DNA of 64,000 nucleotides from NCBI GenBank assembly GCA_001466705.2, contig LATX02000202.1:372001-436000 (forward strand). The letters are read 5' to 3'. Numbering within the stretch: position 1 is the first letter of the stretch; every line of letters begins with the position of its first letter. The notes under the pieces are model-generated. The model saw only the letters and a program-made list of their open reading frames with translations. It was not told the DNA's origin and did no database searches. This DNA comes from Moniliophthora roreri (Eukaryota; Basidiomycota; Agaricomycetes; Agaricales; Marasmiaceae). Of the stretch, positions 23,848 through 35,014 are shown one piece after another. Both the position numbers and the translations under genes were made by a program.

Positions 23848-24906
23848 GGCGATTAATTCGTGAAAAGGAATGAGCCTTTATCCTAGCGTATAGGTGCTAG
23901 TTGTACTGAGCGGGATAAACTTGGATGTGTAAGACGCCGAGCTAAACGATGTAGCTGCTGGTTGTTGTAAGATGTAAAGGACTCGCTGTGTCCAACTGCA
24001 AGTTAATCCAGTCAGCGTAGGCTCAACTAACCTGGCGATTTCAGCACACACCTAGCAAGAAAAATATTCAGATATAGAGATGATGGGAGTAAAAGATCAA
24101 GATACGCGTTAAAAGAGTCATTGTATCTGACTATCAGATCCCCCGCCCGCATGATCCTTGAGCGCTTCTCTCTGACAGCCCGCCCAAAGCCCCGTTTACC
24201 CCGTTCGGCCAAATGACATGATGTCTGTTGACAACAGAGCCCGCAGTTCCCCTGTATGATTCTACAAGAAGTATGGATTGTGCTCGAGGCCAGAGGGGAC
24301 GATTTGTGCACGATGGTGAGTGCGGAGAGCAACCTGTATTCAGAAATTTCTTTCCACGAGGTCGACGTTGGGCGCTGTTAGGCGTCTATGATCCTGGTCT
24401 TCCCATGCATCCGAGGCATTTCATTTCTTGTCGACCGTACCATACGGAGGGTCGAACAGGGAGAACTGCTGCAATTCAGTTCTAGATTAGACACTGCAAC
24501 ATCTAAGTTTGATAGCACCACCTTGTGATCCAAGGTGGAAACACCGCGTGTCATATCACAAGATGTTTGGAGGACAGCCCGAACGAAGTATAGAAATAGG
24601 ACGAGCATGAGAATGTATATGAATCCTTCACCGCACTCAGGGTCATACCGGCGCGACAGGTAGTCTTGAAGGCCACTGCATCCGCGAGTCTGTTGCTATG
24701 GAAGGTATGCGATGCGTGGAACACTAGCAGTACCTCATGGCGGGCAATCGTTCTGAGACATGCACACGATAAAATGTTTTATGAATCATCGTTATTGCGC
24801 AATAGTACTAGTATCAAGGTATCAAGCTCTAAAAAAACTTTTCCACCAGTCAGAATGACTCAAATCCTACAGTGATGGCAGAGACTTACCATATGAGCAT
24901 CATCAA
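23848..24906. other. Intergenic, no gene seen
   Basis: Short ORFs on both strands carry no recognisable motif. The left end should hold the promoter of the stand-alone DUF6699 gene and the right end the 3' region of the tRNA synthetase. Confidence 0.4.
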
Positions 24907-27004
24907 CTACATCCTGTCCAGCGGCTTCAAACTCAAAAGCCTCATAGCAGCTGCCAACACCTCTTTCGTGCACTCATACAGCCACATCCTCGCCCTAGCC
25001 TTCTCAATATCTTCCTCTCCCTTCACAATCACCGTCTCCCACGCACTGGAGATCGCATGACTAAGCCTAAAGGCAAACGTCACCACACCGCTCGGTTCAT
25101 GTGTCTTTAGCGCCGTCTTGACAACATCAGGATATGTTCCGAGGAGGAACGCAATGTCACGAGCATGAGACGACTGAGCTAGACAGCTAATGTCTATTTG
25201 CGATGGAGGCGGTAGGGGAAGTAGATTGGGGTTCTTTCGTCCGATAGAGGCCAGTCGGACGTGGGCGTATTGGAGATAAGGACCGGTGTCACCTTCGAAG
25301 GATAACATCCTGTCCCAGTTGAACGTATAGTTGTTTATCCTGAACGGCAATAGCATATCAGCGATACTGAACGAGATATCTCGGTTAACTTCCGACTACT
25401 TACCGCTTGGCAGCCATATCTTGAATCTTCATTCCAGTGATACCGAGCTCCATACTGGTATACTCGGGATCCTCCACCGCACTGTATTTCTCGTCATTCT
25501 TCTGCATCTGCTCATGCATGACAGAAGCTGCCTCCCGAATAATCTGGTCCAAGAATACGACAGTACCTTTTCGGGTACTCATGCCCAGAACTAAACCGTA
25601 GTTGACGTGCTGGACATCTTTTGCCCATGGGTACTCCATGAGCTCGAGCGTCTTGATGAATTGCGCGACGTGGAGGTCTTGCTGGGCAGAAATGATATAA
25701 ATCATCTTGTCAAACTTGTACTTTTCGTATCGTTGGATAGCCCCGCCAATATCTCGCGTGAGGTAGATGGAGGTACCGTCTATCACAGCGGAGGTAAGCC
25801 AAATGCCAACGAGAAACTTGCGGGGTAGAAGCGTACCTTTCTTGCGAACGACAGCCTTGCCCAGCTTCCACTGTTCCAGGTTGACGAGTTTAGCCCCATT
25901 GACCTCCTCAATAAGCCCTAGCTCATTTAGTCGATCCGTAGCCTTATCCATGTACTCCTTTTGGACCTGCGACTCTCCAGTATAAACATCAAAGTGGATG
26001 TTGAGTCGGTCGTACTCGGCCTCGTACTTCTTCACGCTAAGCTCCCGCCAGACTCGCCAATTCTTTAATGCCTCCTCATCGCCATCTTCCATTCGCCTGA
26101 AGAACTTGGCAGCCTCGGCCTTGACCTCTGGATCTGCTTCGGCGTCTTTGTTAATCTTGACATAAATTTCAAAAAGGTGCTTGATAGCATCTTTTTCGAG
26201 TGCTTCTTGTGAACCGTATCGCTCAAAACCGATAGCGATCAGACCGAACTGGGCAAAAGGTCAAAAGTCAGTCATGCTGCGCTGGTAGCAGACGTAAGCA
26301 ATGAGCAGTTACCTGCGTTCCCCAATCACCCAGATAGTTCATAGAAACCACATCCCATCCACACGCTTTGTACACATTCGATAGGAACGCTCCAATGATC
26401 GTACTTCGCAAGTGTCCGACATGGAATTCTTTCGCAATATTGGGTGAAGAGTATTCGAGTAAAACTTGCTTTCCCTTCCCAGAGGTATTTGTGCCATACT
26501 CTGGCTCTTTAGATTCGGTTTCGTGGGTGAGGGTGTGTACTTGGTCGAGGACTTCACGGATCATGGTGGTTGTGTTGAGTTGAAAATGGAGGAAAGCCTT
26601 GTCATGGGTGATAGATTCGATGTATTGGTCGGGTGTGAACTAATATTTGGAATTGAGTTGGCAAAAGACGCGGATGGTAGACAAGTAGCTCGGGCTCACC
26701 TTATCCAACACTTTCTTTGCAAGCTCGTCAACTTTTTCCTTCAGCCTAAATCGTGGTAGAGCAATGGTAAAGTCTACGCCCTTTTTGCCATAGTCTACAC
26801 CAGAATAGACCTAACTCATGAACGCACTCGTTAGTTGATAGGTTTGTGGAACAAAGACCCAAGACACACCTGCTCGACAGTTAAGGGCGGCAGAGCTTCA
26901 GATACCCTTTTCGCGATGGATATCCGGAAAGCGTCGAGGACACATTTTGATGGATTCGTGTCCGGTACGGTTGGAAGTGGAGGTAATGTACTTGTTGAAG
27001 ACAT
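24907..27004 (-). CDS. RRS1: Arginyl-tRNA synthetase
   Basis: A class I aminoacyl-tRNA synthetase that charges tRNA-Arg with arginine using ATP. The signature HIGH-type motif is in [20 protein letters not shown], followed by [16 protein letters not shown]. The central part contains [15 protein letters not shown] across an intron and [20 protein letters not shown], the KMSKS-equivalent loop. The C-terminal anticodon-binding part has [20 protein letters not shown] and ends KPLDRM, typical of ArgRS. Exon 1 (26870-27004) opens [11 protein letters not shown] and encodes 45 residues. About six exons are inferred, all with GT-AG introns. It could serve both cytosol and mitochondria, as in some fungi, but I see no clear targeting peptide. 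Housekeeping gene, intact. Confidence 0.93.
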
Positions 27005-27323
27005 CCTAGCAAAGATTATCGTAGCCCTGAAGGAAGATCGGGTTTGAAGTAAAAATACACTTTTTTGTCGAAGAGAGTTTAAAAAAGCCAGGATTATAGA
27101 AGTGCCCTGACGTTTTTATAGGAACATCGATAAGATTTTTTTTCAACCTTGACACGGCCGGTATGACGAGAAACGAGTCAGAAAATTTTCTTCCCAGCAC
27201 GTGACTTGACGCGAGACCTTACAGCTTGTAGGTGACGGTCTCAAATAGTCGAAACGAAACAGCCATCAAAATATTTGAACATAAAGATGTTACAGGTACA
27301 TATTATTAAGGTCATATAAGTGC
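27005..27323. other. Promoter region of ArgRS gene
   Basis: This short spacer lies between the 5' end of the ArgRS gene and the 3' end of the inositol oxygenase gene. Poly-T and poly-A runs are present; no gene is seen. Confidence 0.4.
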
Positions 27324-28644
27324 CTACCACTCGATTACATCTGGGAAGAACTTGCTAATCAATCCTTGATAATAAGGCTTCAACTTTTCCGGGTCCACAG
27401 GGTCGTCGCTCTTGCTATATAGATCATACGGATTGAATGCCTTGACAGCCGCAAGAGCCTTCGCGTCCGCCTCATTGGACAAGTGCCTGTAAGCACCTTC
27501 ACGGTGCCAGCTGTAAGGAGAAGTCTATGAGCGCTCACTGTCAATGGCGCAGGTTGAGGACAGACACTGACGGGTAGAAACTATGGTACCGGATCATTGC
27601 AAGTCCCTCTTCTGGTAGACTGCATTGGTCTTTCAATACAAGGTACAGATACTAGATCGTCACATGAGCGATAAGGAACACAACCAAGATTTTGTGTACG
27701 TACCTCGTCGTGACCCCACGACAGCATAACATTCTCCAGGCCACCTGAAAGGGAAACATTTGTTAGATAGATTCGTTCAAAGGGGGAAAGCTGCGAACAA
27801 TTTGGCTGGTACACCCCATACTCAGTAGAGTATAGCAAGTCTGACGAATCCGGATTGTTTTCAAACGTTTCCGGATAAATAATCTTGTCCGAGAACTTGC
27901 ACCCAACGACAAACGTGTCCTAAAACAAGCGATTAGCTTTTAAATGGACCACGGATCGTGTATTCGAACTCACCCCTACAACATCCCACTGGCCCTGGGA
28001 TCCAAAAAGGTATAGCAACTTCCCCAAGTCATGTACCAGACCGACGACCTGCATCCACTCCGGCTTCCCATCACGACGAATAGCCTCGGCTGTCTGAAGC
28101 AGATGCTCGATCTGGGATAGTTCCGTCTGTGACAGGAACAAGTAAGTGCGGGCGGTCGGCTATGAATTAAATCCGACGTACATCAGGGTCCGAGTCGTCG
28201 ACTAGAGTGTTCAGTTTTTCCATTGCCTCCCATATGCCTTGATAACACAATCAGCGAATACCCCATGAAATTTCACATGGGAACACACACCCATCCTAGC
28301 ACGGACATTCTTTCGGAACTGCACACGAGCGTTGATATTAAATTCCATCGTTTGTTTCTCTATGACGACTTTCTCAGCCACGGGAACGTTGGATCTGGAG
28401 TATCACGGACCATGTTGTTCTTTGTAAAAGTTCTTGACGCGTTCACATGCCTCTTCGTACTGACGGAATTGGCTCTTGTCTTTGGCCTTGTCGAACTCAG
28501 AGGCAGAGTTCCAAACCTGGCCTTTGAGTATATTGACTGTCCAGAGCGAATGAGCTCGATAGACAAAGGTGTTTCGGAGGTTAACCACGTACCTTCATCG
28601 ACAGCGTCGGAAACGCGTTCTAAATCACGAACAGGGAGATGCAT
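27324..28644 (-). CDS. Myo-inositol oxygenase
   Basis: A di-iron oxygenase that cleaves myo-inositol to D-glucuronate, the first step of inositol catabolism. The spliced product is about 289 residues, the usual MIOX length. Visible signatures: [29 protein letters not shown] with the first iron-binding His; [17 protein letters not shown] with the His-Asp pair; [18 protein letters not shown] across an intron; SWGHDE; RYHSFYPWH; and FNPYDLYSK followed by [18 protein letters not shown] at the end. All six expected metal ligands are therefore present. Seven introns of about 50-65 bp are inferred. No targeting signal is seen, consistent with a cytosolic enzyme. Confidence 0.93.
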
Positions 28645-29607
28645 TGTTGAAAGAGAGACTACTTTTCAATGTCAAAACACCTGCAGAGGGTAGGAAAGGG
28701 AATGAAGGAAACGGCAAAGGAAGAGATGAAAATTTAAATTGCTCCGAATCGACTAGGGTCTATATAAGTAAATCGGTCCTGGACCTTGGTTCCAGGAAAG
28801 TTAAGCGGGCGTCTAGTTAACACCGCCAGGTTCACCCCGTTTGCCTATCAATGGAGCTTCTTCACGCCGAGCCACCCATCTTTAGCCCCATAATCCAAGA
28901 ATCCTGTCCGATGAAACAAAAGGTGACGACAGGTGGTGAACTAAGGTGAACGATCTTGATGGCGGGAATGTGTTCATGCCAATTGTTAATGCCCCCGGTG
29001 GTCGGCGTGTGGGGTCTCCGGCCCGGGACCCCCGCCATGACCATGTACGGCCCGTCGTGTCGCTTCGCATAATTTGGCGCCAATCGCGCGGCTTGGATTC
29101 GCTGGCGTAGGGGTTGTCGCTGGCTCTCGTTGCTTTACGAGCGCTTCGTTCCCAAAAAAGCCTTAGTATCCTCTGCAAGTTCTAAAGCCCTTAGGTCGGG
29201 GATTATCCCTAACTTCCTCTCTTGGGCCGTGTCCTGATCCGAGCAAGGGATGATCCCATGTCACTTACATAGCGCTCTATGTCTTTGAATTTCAAATCCA
29301 TTCCATGGCGTATGTTCCATAAGTTCACCTGACTCTCTGTCTTTGAAAAACACGATGGGAATGCTACCATACAGCCTACTTGGATTTCTGTTGTGGAACT
29401 TTTTTTTGGAGTAGTATCCACTTTTGTGGTGGGTCCTCAGCAGATGCATAAGTGTCTCTTGGGCTCACAGGTGGGTGGACAGGAATTGAAATCCGTTCTG
29501 ACGTAGCTTGTACAGGGATAGCATAGAATATAAGGACATTAATTATAGAAAAAATTCTCTGGGAAATGCTTTTACAAACAGTGTGGGGGACTCTGATTTT
29601 CAACACG
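28645..29607. other. Intergenic, partly GC-rich, no gene seen
   Basis: A TATATAAG sequence near 28,761 may belong to the inositol oxygenase promoter. A GC-rich patch at about 28,980-29,110 and short ORFs near 29,210-29,450 show no domain I recognise; they may be mobile-element debris. Confidence 0.35.
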
Positions 29608-30976
29608 ATGGACTCTTGTTGCATGTTTGGCATTGCTTCTTTTTACTTGACTCTCTTGTACTACTCACCCCTCACCTCCTTCCTGCAGGCCTTGTGGACA
29701 CAATACCTACTAAAACCCTGGTATTTGTCATTCAATTTTTAGAAGGTTCTGTTATGGAATTTGAGTTATTTGCCTCTACATAGTTAGTCACTAGCACAAA
29801 GCAGGTGATTTCTGACTGAACCCCTGGAATTGGCTGAAATTGTGGCTTCCCCCAAATGCTTATCTGAGTCTGAATTAGTAGATCGGTCCCAGCTCAAGAG
29901 GTGTGTGGAACTTGGATTGAGATAGAATCAGCCTTGCATGGCTTCTTGATGTGATGACAACCTATGCAGCTTGGTTCAAGCTCTGTATCTCCCTAATAAT
30001 GTGCTTGCAAAAAAAAAAATACAGAGAAAGATCTTGGAGGATTTGAATATGAGTATCAGCCCTTGAACCCACCTCAAAGCTGTTAGCCTAAGGATGAAAA
30101 GTTTAGAATTATGGCTGCAGTGTCTGGGCCTGGTTGTCCTTGTGCTCAATGGCTCACTGGATTTTTTTGTAGTCAAAACCAGATATTTCTCTAGCACTTG
30201 GGTATCCTGAAGTAAAACTTTACATTCTTTGATTCTCATAGTACAGAATAGACACAACACTGCTACAAGACTGTGAAGACTCACTCAGAGACTGTAGGCT
30301 CTCAGACTGGGGTAAATGTTCCAGGATGTGCAACAAGGGCTTCTTCAATCAAATGCTAGGTGAGAGCAATCATCAGTTAGAAGGTTATGCAGAATAGAAA
30401 ACTCAACATTGGGACTAGACAGGATGAGGAGACTGTAGAGTAGTTACTCCTCTGGAGACAAGGACAAAACACACAAAGGCTGACAGTGGGAAACACATTG
30501 ATGTTCACTTACCTTATGGGCAAGCATGCTCACTGTGAGTGAGTTGGTGAATTGCCACCTCTAGTGCTCATGATGAAATCTGCCAAAGAGGAGGAGAAAG
30601 ACAAAGATGAATAGGAGTGAACAGGAGAAGAATTTAACAAAGTATGAGAAGGCTCACACTATTGCCTGGTTACTGATGTGTTCTTCAGGTAAATAACCTA
30701 GGCATACAGATGATGATGGTAAAAGGAAAGAACTGTCTACCTCTGGGATTCTGATCCTGGTATATATAATGCTATCAGAATAATGACATCATACTTGCCA
30801 ACTTTGCCTGCAACTGGAGACTGACTGTGCAAAATATTCTACTCAGCTACACTAATGTAAAGACTCCTGCTACTAGAGACAGAATGTGCAATCTTTTGAA
30901 CTTTTGAGCCCTCCTGGGCTCCAGCCAAAAGTCAGAGACAAAAATTGATTTTTTCCCTGAAAAGCACATGGCTTGC
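29608..30976. repeat. CpG-depleted relic block
   Basis: About 1.37 kb contain a single CG dinucleotide (29884-29885), and none occurs between 29,886 and 30,976. Flanking DNA on both sides has ordinary CpG frequency. No intact ORF or terminal repeats are recognised. The pattern is that of an old methylated repeat decayed by deamination, like the block at 58.3-60.3 kb. Confidence 0.6.
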
Positions 30977-32161
30977 CGCTTCTGGCTCTTCAGTATTCTA
31001 AGGGGGTAAATAGGCCGAAAAAAGCGCGAAAAAGCGCGAAAGTTTTCCTTGCCCATAATACTGATGGCCCGCCGCGATTACAACTGTGCAAGGTATCGAT
31101 TTTCCTTTCTGGGTATGTTTTTTCCAGCTCAGCAAGCCGCTTTATATCCGAATGACAAAAAAAAAATCCCCCCGGCTGGAGACAACGAAGACGTGACTGC
31201 TTCTGAAGGAGCTGACCAAGTCGAGATCTTGGTACTTCGCAAAGTACGTACGAGATAACGGGTCCCGCGAATCTTGTCAGACTCTATAGACATTGTCATC
31301 GCACACGCAATGTGGGTTGGTTCTATCCAAGAAGCACGAACAGGTTCAAAGAAGACCTTTCTATGCAACCAAAAACCGGGAAATAGGCAGCAGGAGAAAC
31401 ATACGTCACTCAATCGGAAGCCACATATTTCCTAATGTCAGGAGGAATTGGTTAAAAATAAAAAGCGCACGCAAGAGCGAACAGTTGATAATCGATGAGC
31501 TGGGAAGACTATCACGTGGATTCGTACAGATATCTCTTTCGACGTCCTGAGAGATCCGAGTTGCTCGAGTCTTTTACCGCGTTGAACGCGGACAACATTC
31601 GTAATCTGTCGGCTTCAGAAATCAGTGATTCGAGACCAAAGAAATATACTATAAATATCCAAGTGACACTGTTCCTGAAATATGAACATCTTCGACGCAA
31701 TGCAGCTCCTCCACATTGAACTTTGGAGAAGCAGAAAATGAGCAGTCAGCTCACACGAGTAAGTTTCGTCGTGGCCGCAGTGCAAGCAATACGTCTGATT
31801 GCCTGCCAGCGGCGGCCGATCTCCCGATAGAGACCCAAAAATGACAAATCGGGTCCTGTTAGTTGGCTGGCCCCCTTGCGTCCTCAATCGCAACACAACA
31901 AAGAGAGTAAGGGAAAAGTGCATTGGTAAATTGTACAACTTTGCCTGAGACGAGTATCGATTCATACAGTAATGCCACAACAGTGATGATAAAAACACAA
32001 AAAAATGTTACAATCCAATGCAAGATCGTAACTGCCCGGTGGGGAAAAGTCCAAGAATGCACTATGCTACCGTGACGAATATGGAGATACGGGAATTTGA
32101 AAGGTGTCATCGATAGAAGCAGTGATGGAGAATCCAAATCGATTCGAACAATGATACGATA
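30977..32161. other. Intergenic, no confident gene
   Basis: Several ORFs under 130 codons overlap one another. One leftward ORF (31859-32137) has a hydrophobic stretch but begins only 25 bp past the FKBP12 stop and has no recognisable family, so it is not called. Confidence 0.35.
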
Positions 32162-32815
32162 TCAGTTGATCTTCAAGAGTTCGACTTCGAATCTGAGAGT
32201 CGAGTTTGGTGGTATAACTGGAGGGAAACCACGAGCGCCGTATGCCTATTTTTTTTTAAAAAATGGGTTTCAATGCGCAAGCGGTAGCGATAAGACCGGC
32301 AGGTGAACGTACGTAATCCGGGGAGGCGGTCAAGATAGCCTTTTCACCCAAAGATAGTTTAGGGACGCCTGATCATAAGTGTATCGCCACAATCGCAATC
32401 GATAATCAGTACTGGACGACAATAGTATAGGCAGAAAGGGAGCTCGTCGCTCGACACACCTTCGTCCCAGCCCTTGATCACCTTTCCGACACCAATTTCC
32501 GTCTCAAAGGGTGCACCACTGCGCAGCGATTAGCTGGAGATGAACCATTACCCATGGACGCCAAAGTCACCCACCGATCTCGACTCGAATCGAATTTCTT
32601 GCCATCCAGAAGAGTCCCGACGTAGTGAATAGAAACCTTGTCTGTGAAGCCAAATTGATGAGCGAGAGCGGGGGACAGACATTGTGGCGAGTTACGTGCC
32701 TCCAGGTTGGGGGAAGGTCTTGCAGTCGCCAGGAGTGATAGTTTCAACTGTAACACCCTATTCACGAGAGTCAATAATAATGATATTGTTACAAGTGAAA
32801 TAAAATGCTGACCAT
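32162..32815 (-). CDS. FPR1: FKBP12-type peptidyl-prolyl isomerase
   Basis: A small cytosolic FK506-binding prolyl isomerase of about 108 residues. Spliced motifs: GVTVETITPGD, DKVSIHYVGTLLDGKKFDSS, RDRGAPFETEIGVGKVIKG, WDEGVPKLSLGEKAILTASP, DYAYGARGFPPVIPP and a closing FEVELLKIN. The active-site Tyr, Phe, Asp, Trp and Tyr residues expected for FKBP12 are present. Two structural oddities: exon 1 consists only of the ATG (32813-32815), and the intron after exon 2 (32700-32757) begins GCACGT, a GC donor. All other junctions are GT-AG. By family knowledge it would be the receptor through which FK506 and rapamycin inhibit calcineurin and TOR. Confidence 0.9.
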
Positions 32816-34318
32816 TATAACAAGGAGAGTATAGGAAGGTCGAAAACGGTGATGGTAGTGGTGATGAAAGGGGAGAGCACGACTAGATTTGGGCTCGTGC
32901 GCTTGTACTTATAGCACAGGAGAACGGAGGCGGATCTTGATCCGGATCTGATCTGATTCTGGGGGACTCAACTTGACTGTCAGGAATTGTTCTCTCAGAA
33001 GGTGTTATCGATATCGATTGACGGATAGCCTCACTGATTCTCGTTAAAGGACTTTTTAAGGACCACTCGATGTTTGTTTGACTTTTGCCTGCGGGACTGC
33101 GCCAATCATTCCAGTAGCCATTCCTGGATTTCTATGGAGCAAGTCCTCGATACATACCACCGATTTCTGAGCATAGTAATGATGATGCAGTCGTTTAATC
33201 ATTGAGTACTAACAGACCAATTTAGCAACGGCTTCAACAAGTTCGACGTAACACATCATAGCATCGTTCCGCAATTTACAATTTTGATAATTGACTTTTG
33301 ATGATCAAAAGAGTTTTCCTTGTCTTCGATCAGCCTTTTATTCGCTCAATTCCGATGGGAAGCACCACGGAATATAGAGGCGATGAAGGAACCCTTGCAG
33401 GTGACAAGCGGAGGGGCCAGAATCAAAAGCACCGTGAGCATGGGATCTGAACATGATGAATGGAGACGTCCGAAAGGAAGGAAAGAGGAAGATGCCGAAA
33501 GCCCGAGCGAGCTCATTACATCAAAAGAAATGAGTGGGTCGCAGCAGTCACGAAGACACCCTCTTTTCCAGTGGCTAAGAAAGAATTTCAGGTTCCAAGT
33601 GAAAAGAATAAGGTCCTTATTCATGGTATCATTGGGAATTGAAAGCTTTGCTATCCATGGTAAAAGTCCGATGCACCGTGTATTCATTACCTTCACCGCA
33701 GATACTGAGATACCGAGACACCGATTGGTAAAGAAGAAGAAGAGATCTTTAGAAGCTATAATGCTTATCGCGACTTTTAGGACGATGTGGGCGTTTCCTG
33801 GGATGCTCGAATACTCTCAAAGATGGGGTCAGATAGCTTTTCGAGGAGCAACACGAGACCACTTGTGAAGATATTCTAGCGTCGCCTGTGAGACCCAAAC
33901 TCGTCTCCGGCTGAGCAGATAGACCCAGGCTCCTGTAAGTAGCGATATAAATATCCACTGCGATTTGAAATTTGAAACCTTGCCGCATTGCGCCCAACCA
34001 TGCCTTCTCCGGCGTCTAGGAAACACCCATCGAATGGTGCGCCAATGCAGTGTCGTAAGACAGCAGTCACAGCGGAGCGGTTAAGACGGTCATAGATACG
34101 AAACAGTCTCAGAGCCGAACTACATGTTCTCCTTCGAGCGCAGACCGAGTGCTTCTTGGCCGAGCAGCCCAGTCGAGGTACAAGTGCGGGTTCAAGTCGA
34201 GGTCCACGGGGACGACGACGTTAGGCAGGAAAGGGCAATAGGTTCCCACGAAGCTGCGGCCGCATTGGCCGCACCACGTCAGGACCCGTTTTCCTCCTTC
34301 CAGTCCATATTCCCAGCA
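32816..34318. other. Intergenic with an unassigned ORF
   Basis: The left part is the FKBP12 promoter. An ORF of 182 codons at 33320-33868 (+) is basic and shows no recognisable domain or splice partner; it is not called as a gene. The right part lies upstream of the Vps68-like gene. Confidence 0.35.
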
Positions 34319-35014
34319 ATGTCTCTTCCTCGGGCAGACTTTGACCCTCGAAGGGTCTGTTTGAACCCTTTTCCTAACCTTCACTTCGGGAAGCATCGTC
34401 GGACGATTGGGGTCTACACTGCTGGTGCACTGGTGCGTTAAAAATTCGATGTTGAAAGCCAACAAAAGCGCTCATTCGAACCGGTTTCCTAGTTTGCATT
34501 GGCTCACTGGATCTTTTTGGATGCTGCAATCCTCTCGGCACACGCAAAGGTACCTTGGGGAGACGAACCGCCCGTACATGTCTCTTTTGTCGACTGGGTA
34601 CCTGGGATTTGCTCGTTGCTCGGATACGCTGTGGTCAACCTCATTGATAAGGACAGAGTGAGGGGTGATGAGGGTTTCGGAGACCCTAGGTCGGTTTGGA
34701 GGGCGAGATTGTTCTTGTTTATCGGGTTTGCATTGATGGCTGGCGGGCTGGCGGGTAGTGTGGTGAGTACTGTATTCTCGTTTCGATACACGCTATCTCC
34801 TTCAAAACCACGTTCTCTGTTCTTATTAAATGACTGATTTAATTTATCACAGACGATTCTAGTCCTCAAATATGTGCTGGGTGACTACGCCGAGATCTTC
34901 AAGTATTACGGATACGCCAACGTATCTCAGAACATACTGCTCATGCTCTCTGCTATTGTCTTGTGGATGGCACAGAGTACTAGCAGCGAATACGAGTACA
35001 ACCTTACTCTGTAA
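34319..35014 (+). CDS. Vps68/TMEM50-family membrane protein
   Basis: A four-span membrane protein of 181 residues in three exons: 34319-34432, 34493-34762, 34853-35014. Motifs typical of the family are KHRRTIGVYTAGALFAL, FLDAAILSAHAKV, VDWVPGICSLLGYAVVNLID, WRARLFLFIGFALMAGGLAG and YYGYANVSQNILLMLSAIVL, with the C-terminus EYEYNLTL. The yeast homologue Vps68 acts in late endosome to vacuole sorting. The reading frame is open upstream of the chosen ATG, to 34124, but that extension is low-complexity and unlike the family. Confidence 0.92.

Noticed and set aside
31859..32137. Small leftward membrane protein downstream of FKBP12
   Set aside because: Starts 25 bp after the FKBP12 stop with no family match; likely 3' UTR.
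33320..33868. 182-codon plus-strand ORF as a gene
   Set aside because: No recognisable domain, no splice partner, basic and low-information content; kept only as intergenic remark.
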